Source of the DNA: Candolleomyces eurysporus
Lineage: Eukaryota; Basidiomycota; Agaricomycetes; Agaricales; Psathyrellaceae
Length of the DNA: 11,297 nucleotides
Assembly: GCA_027579435.1 (NCBI GenBank)
Contig: JANBPK010001774.1
Coordinates: 1-11,297 of the forward strand
Direction: 5' to 3'
Shown here: one piece after another, positions 1-8,160 of the stretch
Layout of the letters: every line of letters begins with the position of its first letter
How positions within the stretch are numbered: position 1 is the first letter of the stretch
Made by a program: the position numbers and the translations under genes
The notes under the pieces: model-generated
Databases searched by the model: none
Seen by the model: only the letters and a program-made list of their open reading frames with translations
Told to the model about the DNA's origin: nothing

Positions 1-207
1 CTTATGGAGCAGAGTCTGCCGTGTATTCTGAAGAACTTTAACCCCAGGGGAAGGGTCATTTTTTTAGATGTGAGTGTCGCTCTCGTTTATTGCTATTTAT
101 GGTCTTTCGACTGGACCTTCGCTTATTTTTCTCAATTTGTCTTGATATCGCCTTCTTAGGCGTCTCCGCCATTCGTCAGACCTGTCCAGACTCTCAACGC
201 CTCTTTT

Positions 208-317
208 TGAGGCAGCCGTCAACAGTCACGTTGTGCCAAACATGCCCAACCGGTTGAGGGAAACACCCAGCCGGTTGGGAACACGGTGACTTACACGTGA
301 GTTTATCCGCTTCTTTT
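208..317. mobile_element. 110-bp foldback insertion with flanking 10-bp near-repeat (MITE-like)
   Basis: Copy B reads CGCCTCTTTT directly into CCCC at 8653-8666. In copy A the same CGCCTCTTTT (198-207) is followed by about 100 extra bases, then CGCTTCTTTT (308-317), then CCCC. This is what an insertion with a 10-bp target duplication would look like (9 of 10 bases match). The insert can fold: CCCAACCGG (245-253) is the exact reverse complement of CCGGTTGGG (271-279). Flanking arms beginning GTCAC (226) and ending GTGAC (286-290) extend the stem imperfectly. The extreme ends are not clear terminal inverted repeats, so the class is unknown. Confidence 0.6.
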
Positions 318-1373
318 CCCCTTCTCGATCGCCTCAATTTCTCTATATCTCTCCACCCTCGTTTATATTGCGCTCCGCTCAGTTCACCGCATTTCGCACC
401 AGCCATCCGCTCTGTTTCCACTACGATTGGTACTGACTTGAGGACAGAATGGCCATACGCATCCCATCGACTACGAACGAATAGCGCATGGATCTGTAGA
501 ATCCGGCTACCATGCTACAACTTTGGGGGACAATGTAACAGCGTCTGCGCTGTAGTGATTCAAACTGATGGTTTACCGCACTATCTAAGAGTCTGAGATG
601 TTTCCCCGAGAACTGAAAAGGTAGGAGCGGGGAGCGCTCAGGAACGAAGCAAGAAGTGGCCACCGCCGACAAGGCCGACGAGTAGTCACGGCAGTCCCAG
701 TCGGGAATGGCCGCTTTCTACGGGACCTCTCGAAACACTACTCAAGATTGCTGACTCGGAGAACTCGGTCCAATCAACCTCCCCCAGAGCGGTCCTCATT
801 TACGTATTGTCGTGCGCAATCAATGGCTCACACCTGGGCACGGTTAATCGCGATCATCTCATACCATATCATACGTCCTCTCGGGAGTCCCTAAACTGCG
901 ACCAGTGCCTCACATATGGGAATCATTGACCGCATTCACTTCATATGATATCCCAGGAATGGCACGCATGTGGACGACCCAGAAGCAGACATTGCCCACC
1001 ATCTGAAAATACCAGAAAGGTGAGCTCAGAAAGATGGCTTAAGATTGTGAGATTCGTAACGGTGGGCTTCCAATGGGTCTCCGTGTCGTATATCTGCACA
1101 TTCGACGCCCACGGTTCGAGGCTGGTGGGCTCCCATTCAAAGCTCGACCCCTTGTTCGTGGTCATGCGCTGAGTTAAACGCATTCCGGCTGAATACTGAA
1201 TATATATTGTCACGAGGTATGATGGAAGCTGACCCATTGAAGCCTCGTTATATCACGATCCAAGTGCTCGAATGTCATTGGGTGTCAGACGATTGCTTCA
1301 TCGAGGAATTTTTCTCTCGGCACAGAGAGTGGTGAGGAGTGTAGGCACTTAGTGTCTTACCAAGATCGCTAAG

Positions 1374-1380
1374 TATAAGA
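1374..1380 (+). promoter_or_regulatory. TATA box of copy A
   Basis: TATAAGA lies 102 bp before the MRFA start codon at 1476. The same element sits at the matching place in copy B (9932), 104 bp before its ATG. The flanks are also conserved between the copies: the ATCTACATCGAACCA block and the following CTTCTGTTTT stretch. It would drive the transcript carrying the leader peptide and the G-alpha-like frame. Confidence 0.65.
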
Positions 1381-1475
1381 GCTCCTACTCAGCTCTCAAT
1401 CTACATCGAACCAGGGCTTCTGTTTTCTAATCAACTCTTCCAAACTCACCTTTGGCACCTATTCAGCCGCTACAC

Positions 1476-1523
1476 ATGCGATTCGCTACCCTTGTGCGCA
1501 ATTCTATCAGTTTCACTTCTTGA
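1476..1523 (+). CDS. Short MRFA leader peptide/uORF in copy A
   Basis: The first ATG after the TATA box opens a 15-codon frame (MRFATLVRNSISFTS) that stops at 1521-1523. The same start occurs in copy B, where the longer leader begins MRFAAFTPVVTSFSAV and resembles the start of a secretion signal. Copy A has lost about 28 nt after the fifth codon, which changes the frame. It may therefore be a decayed first exon or an upstream ORF of the G-alpha-like mRNA. A splice from GTGCGC at 1494 to an AG ending at 1585 would join MRFATL in frame to YPFDMPSC, but the acceptor is poor. Confidence 0.4.
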   Translation: MRFATLVRNSISFTS

Positions 1524-1597
1524 TTGTCGGCGAAGCTCTTGTGGAATCTCCTCTGGACGACACTCACTCGAATGTGGCGACCGAGTATCCTTTTGAT

Positions 1598-2959
1598 ATG
1601 CCATCCTGTTCAGACGCCGCACCCTCAGGTAGACTCGAATCATCGTCTCCTGGTAGCAATGGTGGCGATATCCCAGCCGGCGACGATATTAGCATCCAGG
1701 ACACGCACCGGCGTCTGCTGATGCGATTGTCTCCTATTAGGCACGCAGGAGAGAAGCTACGTAAATGGCTAGCTACCTCAATTGACGCAAACTCTCACTG
1801 TGATGCCAGTGGAAAGGAGAGTGAAGAAGCGACCGTCTTAATAGCTTGCTGTCAAGAGGATATCACAATCCTATGGACGGATAAGACGGTGAAGTCAGTA
1901 CTGAGAAAGAGGAAGATCGAATTAGAGGGGTCGGCTCAGTTGTAAGTGCCTTCCTCCGATATTGGTTTTCTCTTCGACGCTGTTACCATGTTCTTAATCA
2001 TTGGCGTATCTCACAGTCTTCTAGAAGATCTAGACCGGATCGCCTCTCGCAGCTACGTACCATCTAATGAAGACGTCGCGCATGTTCGCTCAAGAACCGG
2101 TATCCAAGAGTACCGGATAAAGCTCGATGGAGCGATGATTATTGGGCGTACGCCTGGCGAAGACATGTGTTTGTATGATATTGCAAGTTGGAGGACGGCA
2201 CGACCCACATGGATGCCGTACTTTGAAGGGGTGGATACTGTTGTATTTTGTGAGTGGATCAGCGTCTCTCCTCCCTTGCGTCTATCTCACTGTTGTTTCA
2301 AACCATGAGGTTGCCTGTACGTATCATTAATTCCACTTGAGCTCCAGTGCTGTAGCTAATGCTTCGCCCAGCCATCTCAGGTTTCGACGAGCGCTTACTG
2401 GAGGACCCGAGCGTCAACCGATTGGAAAACTCCCTCCTCCTCTGGCGCGAGGTCTGCAGGTCCTGGTTACTCAGCGAATCCGGCCTTGTACTCTTTCTGA
2501 CCAAATGCGATTCGCTCCAACGCAAGCTTGTAAGAGGTGTCAAGGTCAAAAATTATCTCCCTAGTTATGGAGACCGAAGTAACGATTCTGGGACGGTTTT
2601 AAAATGTAAGCTCATGTTTGTTTCAGTCACCTCTGCGCCCGCTGAGCTTAGGATTCTAGATGTTAGAGACAAGTTCAGGGACATAGCTAAGGATGACGTA
2701 CGTAAAGGAGGTTCTCTCCATATCCACTCAGTTTCCACTGTGGTGCGTGTTGCAAGCACTCCCCTCCATCGGCGTCTCACCTCTCTGAACTCCACTTTCT
2801 TTCTTGCTGCAGGATCTCAAAGCTGTTACGATTTTTATCTCGACTGGTGTTTCACCGTCTCATTTAAGCTGTCTTTGTTTTGCTCACCATTCGTTTCCGT
2901 CCTTTACAGTCAAGGACATTATCCTGCGCAAGAATCTCAAGCACGCTCCACTCGTGTAG
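1598..2959 (+). CDS. Divergent G-protein alpha-subunit-like protein lacking the P-loop (six exons)
   Basis: Exons 1598-1941, 2017-2249, 2372-2605, 2660-2742, 2813-2846 and 2910-2959 join into an open frame of 978 nt (325 aa plus TAG). All five introns are GT-AG, 54-122 bp. The protein matches the basidiomycete G-alpha family. Helical-domain blocks are DTHRRLLMRLSPIR (35-48), LWTDKTVKSVLRKRK (93-107) and LDRIASRSYVPS (120-131). A switch I-like VRSRTGIQEYRI (138-149) follows, then LLEDPSVNRLENSLLLW (201-217), VKNYLPSYGDRSND (251-264) and the C-terminal KDIILRKNLKHAPLV. The P-loop (GxGESGKS) part is absent; residues 1-30 are Ser/Gly/Pro-rich. Switch II reads DIASWR (169-174) where DVGGQR is expected, so the catalytic Gln is Trp and DxxG is lost. 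NKxD is TKCD (236-239). The family says G-alphas bind GTP below receptors; I infer this one cannot. Uncertain points are the start (ATG 1598 is the first in-frame Met; the frame is open from about 1520) and the intron 2 acceptor (2371 or 2380, both in frame). It may be a pseudogene or a neofunctionalised scaffold. Confidence 0.8.
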
Positions 2960-3152
2960 GCGCTATGTTAGATCATTAATCGCAAGTCAAGCGATCTGTT
3001 TACGAGCACAGACATACATATAGGGGTATTGTCTATCTGACAGATTCATGTGTCAAGTATTACTAGTCAAGTTTGATATTCGATACTCTCATCACTCCAT
3101 AATTTCATCATATGTCTTGCAAACTCCTATTCTTTACTCCACGGACTTTTAG
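2960..3152. other. Short intergenic gap after the G-alpha-like gene
   Basis: This is AT-rich sequence with no supported gene. No clear AATAAA signal is visible just after the stop at 2957-2959. Confidence 0.5.
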
Positions 3153-3160
3153 TATATATA
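3153..3160 (+). promoter_or_regulatory. Possible TATA box upstream of 3284
   Basis: TATATATA is followed by a pyrimidine-rich stretch with CTCGTCGCTCTCGTCGTCA (3221-3240) leading to ATG at 3284. CT-rich leaders just before the start are common in fungal genes. The distance to the ATG (124 bp) suits a core promoter with a leader of about 90 nt. Confidence 0.35.
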
Positions 3161-3283
3161 GTTGCTACTGTATCTACTTACAATAAGGCTTTAGTCAATT
3201 ATGTCCCTTGGATAGTCCTCTCTCGTCGCTCTCGTCGTCATTGCCGACACGTTCATCAGTCTCGTCCTTCCATTTTTGTCATC

Positions 3284-3505
3284 ATGCACCTGAACCTAGG
3301 AAACCTAGCAATCAGACAGGGTCCAGGTAACTTCAAACAGCGGGCCCGGTTGAATTCGGGTATCGATGTCGCCAGTGGAGATAGTATGAAAGGCCCGAAA
3401 GTAGAAGGCATCCGGCCTGTGCGCCAGCCGCCACAGTGCGATTATTGTTCCCGCAGATTGACCTTGATATTGGTTCGCGACCTTCGTCGTGAGGGTGTGT
3501 GCTGA
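3284..3505 (+). pseudogene. Possible broken Zn(II)2Cys6-type protein fragment
   Basis: The 73-codon frame starts at an ATG downstream of a pyrimidine-rich leader. I do not firmly recognise it. Near its end, PPQCDYCSRR (residues 49-58) resembles the first half of a fungal Zn(II)2Cys6 DNA-binding cluster (CxxC followed by basic residues). The frame stops at TGA (3503-3505) right after GVC. Reading through gives ACELGG and, soon after, VEWE, like the CxxC-x6-C second half, with Val where the last Cys would sit. If the likeness is real, the cluster has lost its spacing and last Cys and carries a nonsense codon. A GTAACT donor-like site at 3328 could mean the true structure is spliced. The likeness could be chance. 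Confidence 0.3.
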
Positions 3506-4321
3506 GCCTGCGAGCTCGGTGGAAGTGCTGTCGAGTGGGAGGGTNGGGGTGAATTAGGCACCCTCTCATCGTACTGGTCCTTTAGAGCAGGAGATCATGG
3601 GATGCATGGCCACCCAGCTGATGTCCGAGCTAGCACTTTTAATCTATCCCCATAAACCCGCCCGGACCGATTGCTTTCGGCCATTTGAGCTACCTTACAG
3701 GGAGCCCGCTACCTCCCAGTCCCAGTGGACATAGTGTGACCACGACGGCCAGGTGTTGAGACTCCAGCTTGCCATCACTTTGCCCACTGTTTGGCAGCAG
3801 CTACTGATGGGACAACACAAGCAACATACTCTTTTTGCCATCGCTTGCTATCGTTCGTCCGTCATGGGTTTGGTGGCCTACCTTGCAACTCGCTACTGAT
3901 CCTCCTCTTATTCGATATGCTCTTTACCAATCGGAAAGCTCTGCATACCCCCTTGAGGATCGACCGAGTTTTTCTCTCGAGAAGAGAGGAGGGAGGGCAG
4001 AAATCCAGGATAACGCATTCAATACCTTTCCAAAATGATGATGGATTGAGATGACCCGGCACGGTGGGTGCGGTTCGCAATGAAGGGCGGGTTAGGGTAA
4101 AGCAGTGACGACTTTACGTTCCTCAAGGTGCACATACCCTTTCTCCGTACACGCTTAGGTTGCTTATGGCCTGTACACATCGACGGGATAGTAGTATCAT
4201 TGCGAGTCCAGGATATTGATGAAATCTGTCTCGCACGTCCCTCTTCTCCCTCGCATCCTCTTCTCTTATTCTTCTCGTTTCGTTGATTATGAACTATCTG
4301 TAGGGCTACTTCAAGCGCATC
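3506..4321. other. Intergenic, no recognised gene
   Basis: The region contains one ambiguous base (3545). The frame following the TGA of the 3284 gene stays open to about 3654. Frames around 3791-4080 exist on both strands but resemble no family I know. A CT-rich tract (about 4230-4290) precedes CTGTAG and an ATG at 4322, as either a leader or an intron 3' end would. Confidence 0.5.
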
Positions 4322-4552
4322 ATGGGCCGCTTCTCATGGCAAAACGCTCCTCCATCGCCTCACTCGAAGCAAGTTGCTGACCCCACCTGAGCATTCATCG
4401 CCATCTCTGCCTTCGGTCTACTTGTTTCTACCACCGCCACCTCATCTTACGCCCCCACCTGTTTTGTTATCGCCCCTTCATCCTTATTTGCCCCCGTCTA
4501 TAGCTGCAACAACCACGCCAGAGCAACGCATACCATGGAGCTCGTGGAATAG
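4322..4552 (+). pseudogene. Interrupted frame with one hydrophobic segment, unrecognised
   Basis: ATG 4322 follows the CT-rich tract and reads MGRFSWQNAPPSPHSKQVAD, then reaches TGA at 4388-4390. The same frame stays open for 53 more codons and begins with a hydrophobic stretch, AFIAISAFGLLVSTTATSS, that could cross a membrane once. It may be a decayed upstream exon of the K+ channel remnant at 5022-5837, but no channel motif is readable here, so this is only a positional suggestion. Other frames through the same bases are proline-rich and look like composition artefacts. Confidence 0.2.
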
Positions 4553-4699
4553 ACCTTGTATGCTGGCAAATCAGTTCGACATTGTGCAGCAGTCAGATGA
4601 GCTGAGGCAAGCTTGAGATCGGATGGATGGGATCGATTCGAGCCTGCGGACAAACACGATCGTGAGGGTAGTGGTGAAGACGATAATAGGCTCAAGGAA

Positions 4700-4773
4700 T
4701 GAGAAGGAGGAGGTAGAGGAAGGGGAAAGGGAAGGGGAACGGGGGAAAGGGGGAAAAGGGGAAAAGGGGGAAG
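4700..4773 (+). repeat. Polypurine tract with seven G-runs (G-quadruplex/H-DNA candidate)
   Basis: The strand is almost purely A and G over about 74 bases, with two pyrimidines inside (T4714, C4740). G-runs of 3-5 lie at 4722-4725, 4729-4731, 4734-4737, 4741-4745, 4749-4753, 4758-4761 and 4766-4770, with spacers of 2-4 bases. This satisfies the G3+N1-7 pattern several times over. Encoded frames (Glu/Gly/Lys-rich on +, Pro/Ser/Phe-rich on -) look like by-products of base composition. Confidence 0.75.
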
Positions 4774-5021
4774 GAACAGTATCACCAGGAAGCAAACAAC
4801 TCGGATCCAAATCATGCCTGCTCAACTTGTCGCCTGACCCACCGACCTCCTTCGTTGTCGGCGGTGGAGGTGGAGTCGAGGCCACTTGTTACGAGCGATG
4901 GTAGGCAACCCTTCGAGTGCCATTAAACCTGTGACGGTTGAATCGAGAATTTACGTCGAAGGGCCAGGGTACCTCGACTGACTTTGCCTACGTCGCCTGG
5001 TGCTGGTGGCGCGATTTCGAG

Positions 5022-5837
5022 TCAAGTGCGTCGAGACCGATTTCTCTTCGCACCTCGTTTCAACCTCGGTGAGAAACTCTCCATCTCTCGTTTACAATCT
5101 GATTGTTCACTCACGGTGTTTTGCTTGTGTTCTTGAGCTTGGTGAGCAAAATATTCATTGCGCTCACTCTCTGGCTCTTACAGCGACAACGACAGCAGGC
5201 TACGGCGAAATAACCCCCCGATCCTTCCTCGGTCGACTTGTAACCCTCCTGATTCTCATGTTGGGCTACTGTTGATCACGCTCCCGAATTTCGTGCTTGG
5301 ACGGGAGTTCAGTATGGTTTGGGGGAAGTTGAACACTGAGCAGGTGAGTTTTCCTTTGGTTTTTGTTTTGTTTCACTCGAGCTTCGATCACAAGTTGTGG
5401 TTTTCTCATTTTCATTGTTGCTATTTCGTCCTTCTTTTGCTCGTATGGACATCTTCAATTCTCGTGTTCCGACTTTCCATTCGTTACCAGTTCATCTTTT
5501 TTGCAACTTTCTTTCCTCTACCAATCTCAATACCAGTTCAAATAATCTACTTTCCTTCTCTCCTTCTCTTCTTCACAATCGTTTGAGTCTCTAGGGTATG
5601 TTGCCTAATAACGCCCTCTCTTCGTTCCAGGGACATCGAGCCTCGCCAGACACTTCGCGCACACGTCTTACGATTCCCGCTGACGACCCCGAAGCTTCCT
5701 CATCNCTCCTAACACATCCTTCGTCCCCCCAACACAACCACCTGGCCACCCACCACCATCCTCCCGCCCCCCACGACCTTTATCTCAACCCAGCCGTATC
5801 TGGGCTGGTCGACATCCACGCAAAGGCCTACAAGTGA
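5022..5837 (+). pseudogene. Voltage-gated K+ channel remnant: pore, S6 and tail, frameshifted
   Basis: Three exon pieces are readable. First, 5027-5068 gives CVETDFSS in one frame and PRFNL in another, like the turret and start of the pore helix, so a frame break is likely there. Second, after an intron (5069-5183), 5184-5343 gives TTTAGYGEITPRSFLGRL, which holds the selectivity filter and post-filter segment typical of fungal six-TM K+ channels. That frame ends in TGA (5273-5275). One frame over, from 5263, GLLLITLPNFVLGREF continues the S6 helix and its exit, then VWGKLNTEQ. A lost base near 5261 (TTTGGG to TTGGG) explains this. Third, a 287-bp T-rich intron (5344-5630, phase 0) leads to a Pro/His-rich cytosolic tail (5631-5837) ending at TGA and containing an N (5705). 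S1-S4 are not recognisable upstream. The break is either real decay or a sequencing error. Confidence 0.8.
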
Positions 5838-7084
5838 CGCGACTTGCTTTTCGAAGTCCCCAACCTTTCTTTCTTCCCTCCCCCCATCTTTACGCCCATC
5901 TCTCTCCTTCCCCGGGGGTTATATGCGACTCCCTCAGCGCTTATTTGGCTCCACAGATCCTCAATGTGGTCTAGGACCCTGTAGCAAACGCTGCAACGGT
6001 CTGGGTGGGCCGGCGGGTTCGAACTTTTGTGGCGGCGGGTGGGCCGGGGCTTGGCTGAGGCACGGCTATGATTCTAGTTGGGTAGAGAGGTGCGTCTGAG
6101 TGGTAAGGCGGCTACAGCGGTTCGGCATGCTGACGTCCTATTACCTCGCCACTCATATCGGTTGGATGAGCCCAATCGACGACGAGCTCAGGCTGCGACT
6201 GGGGAAGTAACTTTAGGGTATGATACCTGTATTAGTTCCTCTTATCATGTAATTACTGTACGTACTTGAATAGAATCTTTTTCAATCTAGCTTTGTCCGC
6301 AAATCCGAATTTGAGCTAATACTGAGATTTGGAATAAGTACCTGAGGTATGGCCTGTGCAAGAGATCTCATATGTGGATGCGGCGCGCGTGCGATATGGT
6401 ACGCCGATCCGATGCGTCAGCGATCGGCGAACCGACCCCGATATGACCTCCACCGTTTCGATGTTGCACGTCGTTAGTCGATGTGCAATCCCTCGCGCTG
6501 ATGGCATATCGGTCGCCTGGTTTTTTACTGATGCGCGTCCAGTGAAGAGTGTTCTACCGTTCAACGGCCCGACCTAGGGACTGCGGAACAACTAACTGCA
6601 CATATCATGCAGCTGCTGTAAGTGCCACTCACTTGCCTCGTGGAACTCACGGTTTCCTTCGCTGCGTCCAAACACACTATGCATATGATTCATTGACAGT
6701 CACTAGTTTACACTATAATCCCTCGCTCTTGCCCGCAATTTGTCTCTTCTACATCGACCCTGCATGCCACTGCCTTCGGCAGCATGCATCTCTAGAGATC
6801 TCTTCCTCTCCGGTGCCTGAGGCCTGAGGCCTTACTTCGGTTTGATTTTGAACTTAAATGACATCCAAGGGAACTAAGAAGTTGTCGAATTGCCGGTGAA
6901 TGTCCGTCGTCCATTCATACAGGCATCAGTACCTCTGACCACAGCCCGGGGGAATTGATATCGAAGTACATATCTCGTCGGCCACACGGCCATCGAGATC
7001 GTGCCCAGGCCCTACAAAAGAAAAGCGGCCAACTTGTACGTTTATCCAACTGCGTGGAAGCCTCCTCCACTTTGCTTCGTCAAA
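5838..7084. other. Intergenic, no recognised gene; several inverted repeats
   Basis: After the K+ channel tail comes a C/T-rich stretch (about 5855-5920). The rest is mixed sequence with frames of 60-90 codons on both strands (6078-6827), none like a known family. Visible structure includes an 8-bp exact inverted repeat, CGCCGATC 6402-6409 with GATCGGCG 6422-6429, and the palindrome cluster at 6761-6832. Confidence 0.5.
6761..6832. repeat. Cluster of hairpin and palindromes
   Basis: TGCATG (6761-6766) pairs with CATGCA (6783-6788), enclosing CTGCC-TTC-GGCAG, so 6761-6788 folds into one long hairpin with a small bulge. It abuts a 12-bp perfect palindrome, ATCTCTAGAGAT (6788-6799). CTGAGGC is then tandemly repeated at 6817-6830. 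A function is not evident. It could be the end of a small element or an RNA hairpin. Confidence 0.5.
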
Positions 7085-7366
7085 ATGCTCAGGTCACTTA
7101 CCTCGACCACCCTCGTCTTCTTGTTCGCTCTCGCTCCTTTATCTCTCGCGGCAATCGAGATCGCCGCAGCACCACAAGCCTCTGCCCTCTCTAACAGTGG
7201 ACTCCACCGCAGATGTACCTATCCGACATGTCCAAGCGGTTTCACTCGGATTTTTGTCCCATTGCCGACTCCGATTCCGAATTTACCGTGTCCACAAGTC
7301 AGTGCCACTTGTCTGCCGATAGTGACTACGACTACGACTACGGCTACGGCTACGCCGAGTCCATGA
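7085..7366 (+). CDS. Small secreted cysteine peptide precursor
   Basis: This is a 93-aa protein with no introns needed. Residues 1-22 are a clear secretion signal: a basic Arg at 3, a hydrophobic core TLVFLFALAPLSL, and small residues at LAA for signal peptidase. A short Ala-rich propeptide follows and ends in HRR (41-43), a dibasic site of the Kex2 type. The predicted mature part starts at Cys44 and holds four Cys (44, 49, 69, 76), in the pairs RCTYPTC and PCPQVSATC around a proline-rich stretch. The C-terminal tail is Thr/Ala-rich, encoded by five near-identical hexamers (GACTAC/GGCTAC, 7324-7353). The start was chosen because ATG 7085 begins the signal peptide exactly and has A at -3. The frame is also open upstream, but without a signal-like start. 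No named family is recognised; small-effector or peptide-pheromone-like roles are only inference. Confidence 0.7.
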   Translation: MLRSLTSTTLVFLFALAPLSLAAIEIAAAPQASALSNSGLHRRCTYPTCPSGFTRIFVPLPTPIPNLPCPQVSATCLPIVTTTTTTATATPSP

Positions 7367-8105
7367 GAACGGTGTGAGAGAGATTGGGTTGGCCCAGGAA
7401 GGGGTTCTGGGGATAGGTGAGAGTATGTTTCTTAGTGGGACGAACCTTTCCAAGTGACTCTCAACGTGCTAGACCCACTTACAATGAATGGAGCATTCGG
7501 AAGGGACGAGTATGGTTTTCCTTGTAGCTATTGTATCAGACTGAAAGAATGAGCTTGCTTCGAGTATTTTGATCAGATCGGCGTGTTGAAAGGGTGAGTA
7601 TGATGCAAGGATGGACCAAGCATACCGACAATGAGGAATTAACCTACGAAGTGGCGGCCCGCCCTGGCTTCAGGAGCTGTGAGAATTAGCCTAGATTTTG
7701 GGTCTAAAACCCCGCAAGTTGCGCCCTTACACACCGCCCTAGTCTTAAGAGCGTGGCCCATGGGATTGGGTCAGGAAGCTGGTAGGATCCAAAATACAAA
7801 CCTCCCTTAATTCTAACGCATGCGTGGTCGGTACTCAGTAAAGTAAACGCCGCACATTATTTGAGATCACGCACAAGAGCATATACACCATCCCTGGCTT
7901 ACACGGCATACACCACAGCGGAAGCGGCCGATATGAAGCATTCATCGATAGAAGGTGCCGCGGTGCGCGCTGACGGAACAGCTGAGACTGTCTACTATAA
8001 TAGAGAGAACGGCGCGAAAATTAGTACAGTAAGTTTCATAAACTGTTGGAGTACTCCACGTTTATGTGTCTAACTTCATACAATTTGTGTTGAAGTCTGG
8101 GCTAT
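7367..8105. other. Intergenic; one exon-like open stretch, unrecognised
   Basis: No gene is supported. The frame 7861-8073 is open and reads plausibly protein-like in its middle (EAADMKHSSIEGAAVRADGT, then ETVYYNRENGAKIST), followed by a strong donor-like GTAAGT (8030-8035). A pyrimidine-poor CACAG (7915-7919) could serve as an acceptor. I find no partner exon and no family match, so it is noted as a possible exon or decayed fragment only. Confidence 0.3.
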
Positions 8106-8133
8106 GTCTCGAGACGGTCTTCATAAAATTATA

Positions 8134-8160
8134 CTAGAGTTTGCCCGTGCCGATGCACGG
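8134..8160 (-). mobile_element. Helitron-like 3' terminus on the minus strand
   Basis: Read on the minus strand, a perfect 6-bp hairpin (CCGTGC-ATCG-GCACGG, 8160 to 8145) is followed 7 nt later by CTAG and then T, which is the arrangement of a Helitron 3' end (subterminal hairpin, CTRR, inserted before T). The usual spacing is slightly longer, about 10-12 nt. No helicase/Rep gene is present in the window and no matching 5' TC end was identified, so this would be the tail of a non-autonomous element extending to higher coordinates. A perfect 10-bp palindrome, GTCTCGAGAC, lies just outside at 8106-8115. Confidence 0.3.

Larger units (their letters stand above)
1..1529 (+). repeat. Long direct repeat, copy A (upstream region, promoter and leader)
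   Basis: This segment aligns by eye over almost its whole length with 8472-10118, in the same orientation. Aligned blocks are roughly 90% identical, separated by indels. Copy A carries a 110-bp insertion (208-317) absent from B. It lacks about 170 bp found in B near 8790-8990 and about 55 bp found in B near 9595-9650. It also lacks about 28 bp just after the shared ATG. The left end lies outside the window. Similarity stops around 1529, a few bases past the stop of the MRFA leader peptide, and the G-alpha-like sequence follows. I see no convincing conserved protein in the first 1.37 kb. Confidence 0.9.

Noticed and set aside
941..1237. Minus-strand frame containing ETHWKP and LSHLSELTFLVF, with a near match in copy B (9459-9674)
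   Set aside because: Both frames exist because the DNA is duplicated. The copies differ by stops, shifts and many replacement changes with no sign of protein constraint, and their ends do not correspond.
2606..2626. A 21-nt intron (GTAAGC to TTTCAG) in the G-alpha-like gene
   Set aside because: It is too short for a spliceosomal intron. The 54-nt intron 2606-2659 restores the expected K-Y-V-R-D-K-F join.
4374..4904. Proline-rich (+, 4374-4616), Glu/Gly-rich (+, 4623-4904) and Pro/Ser/Phe-rich (-, 4498-4885) frames
   Set aside because: They follow the pyrimidine-rich and polypurine composition, overlap each other on both strands and show no domain.
5363..5594. Phe/Ser-rich hydrophobic frames
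   Set aside because: They lie inside the T-rich intron 5344-5630 of the K+ channel remnant, whose flanking exons join in phase 0.
6016..6024. GGTTCGAAC, like a tRNA T-loop
   Set aside because: The flanks cannot form a T stem and no acceptor, D or anticodon arms are found nearby.
6316..6577. Overlapping frames on both strands of 70-80 codons
   Set aside because: The GC-rich sequence keeps both strands open by chance. No family resemblance, promoter or splice support was seen.
7994..8010. Possible Helitron 5' end (TCTCTCTATTATAGTAGAC read on minus)
   Set aside because: The base before TC is not A, and it lies on the wrong side of the candidate CTAG end at 8134 to form one element with it.
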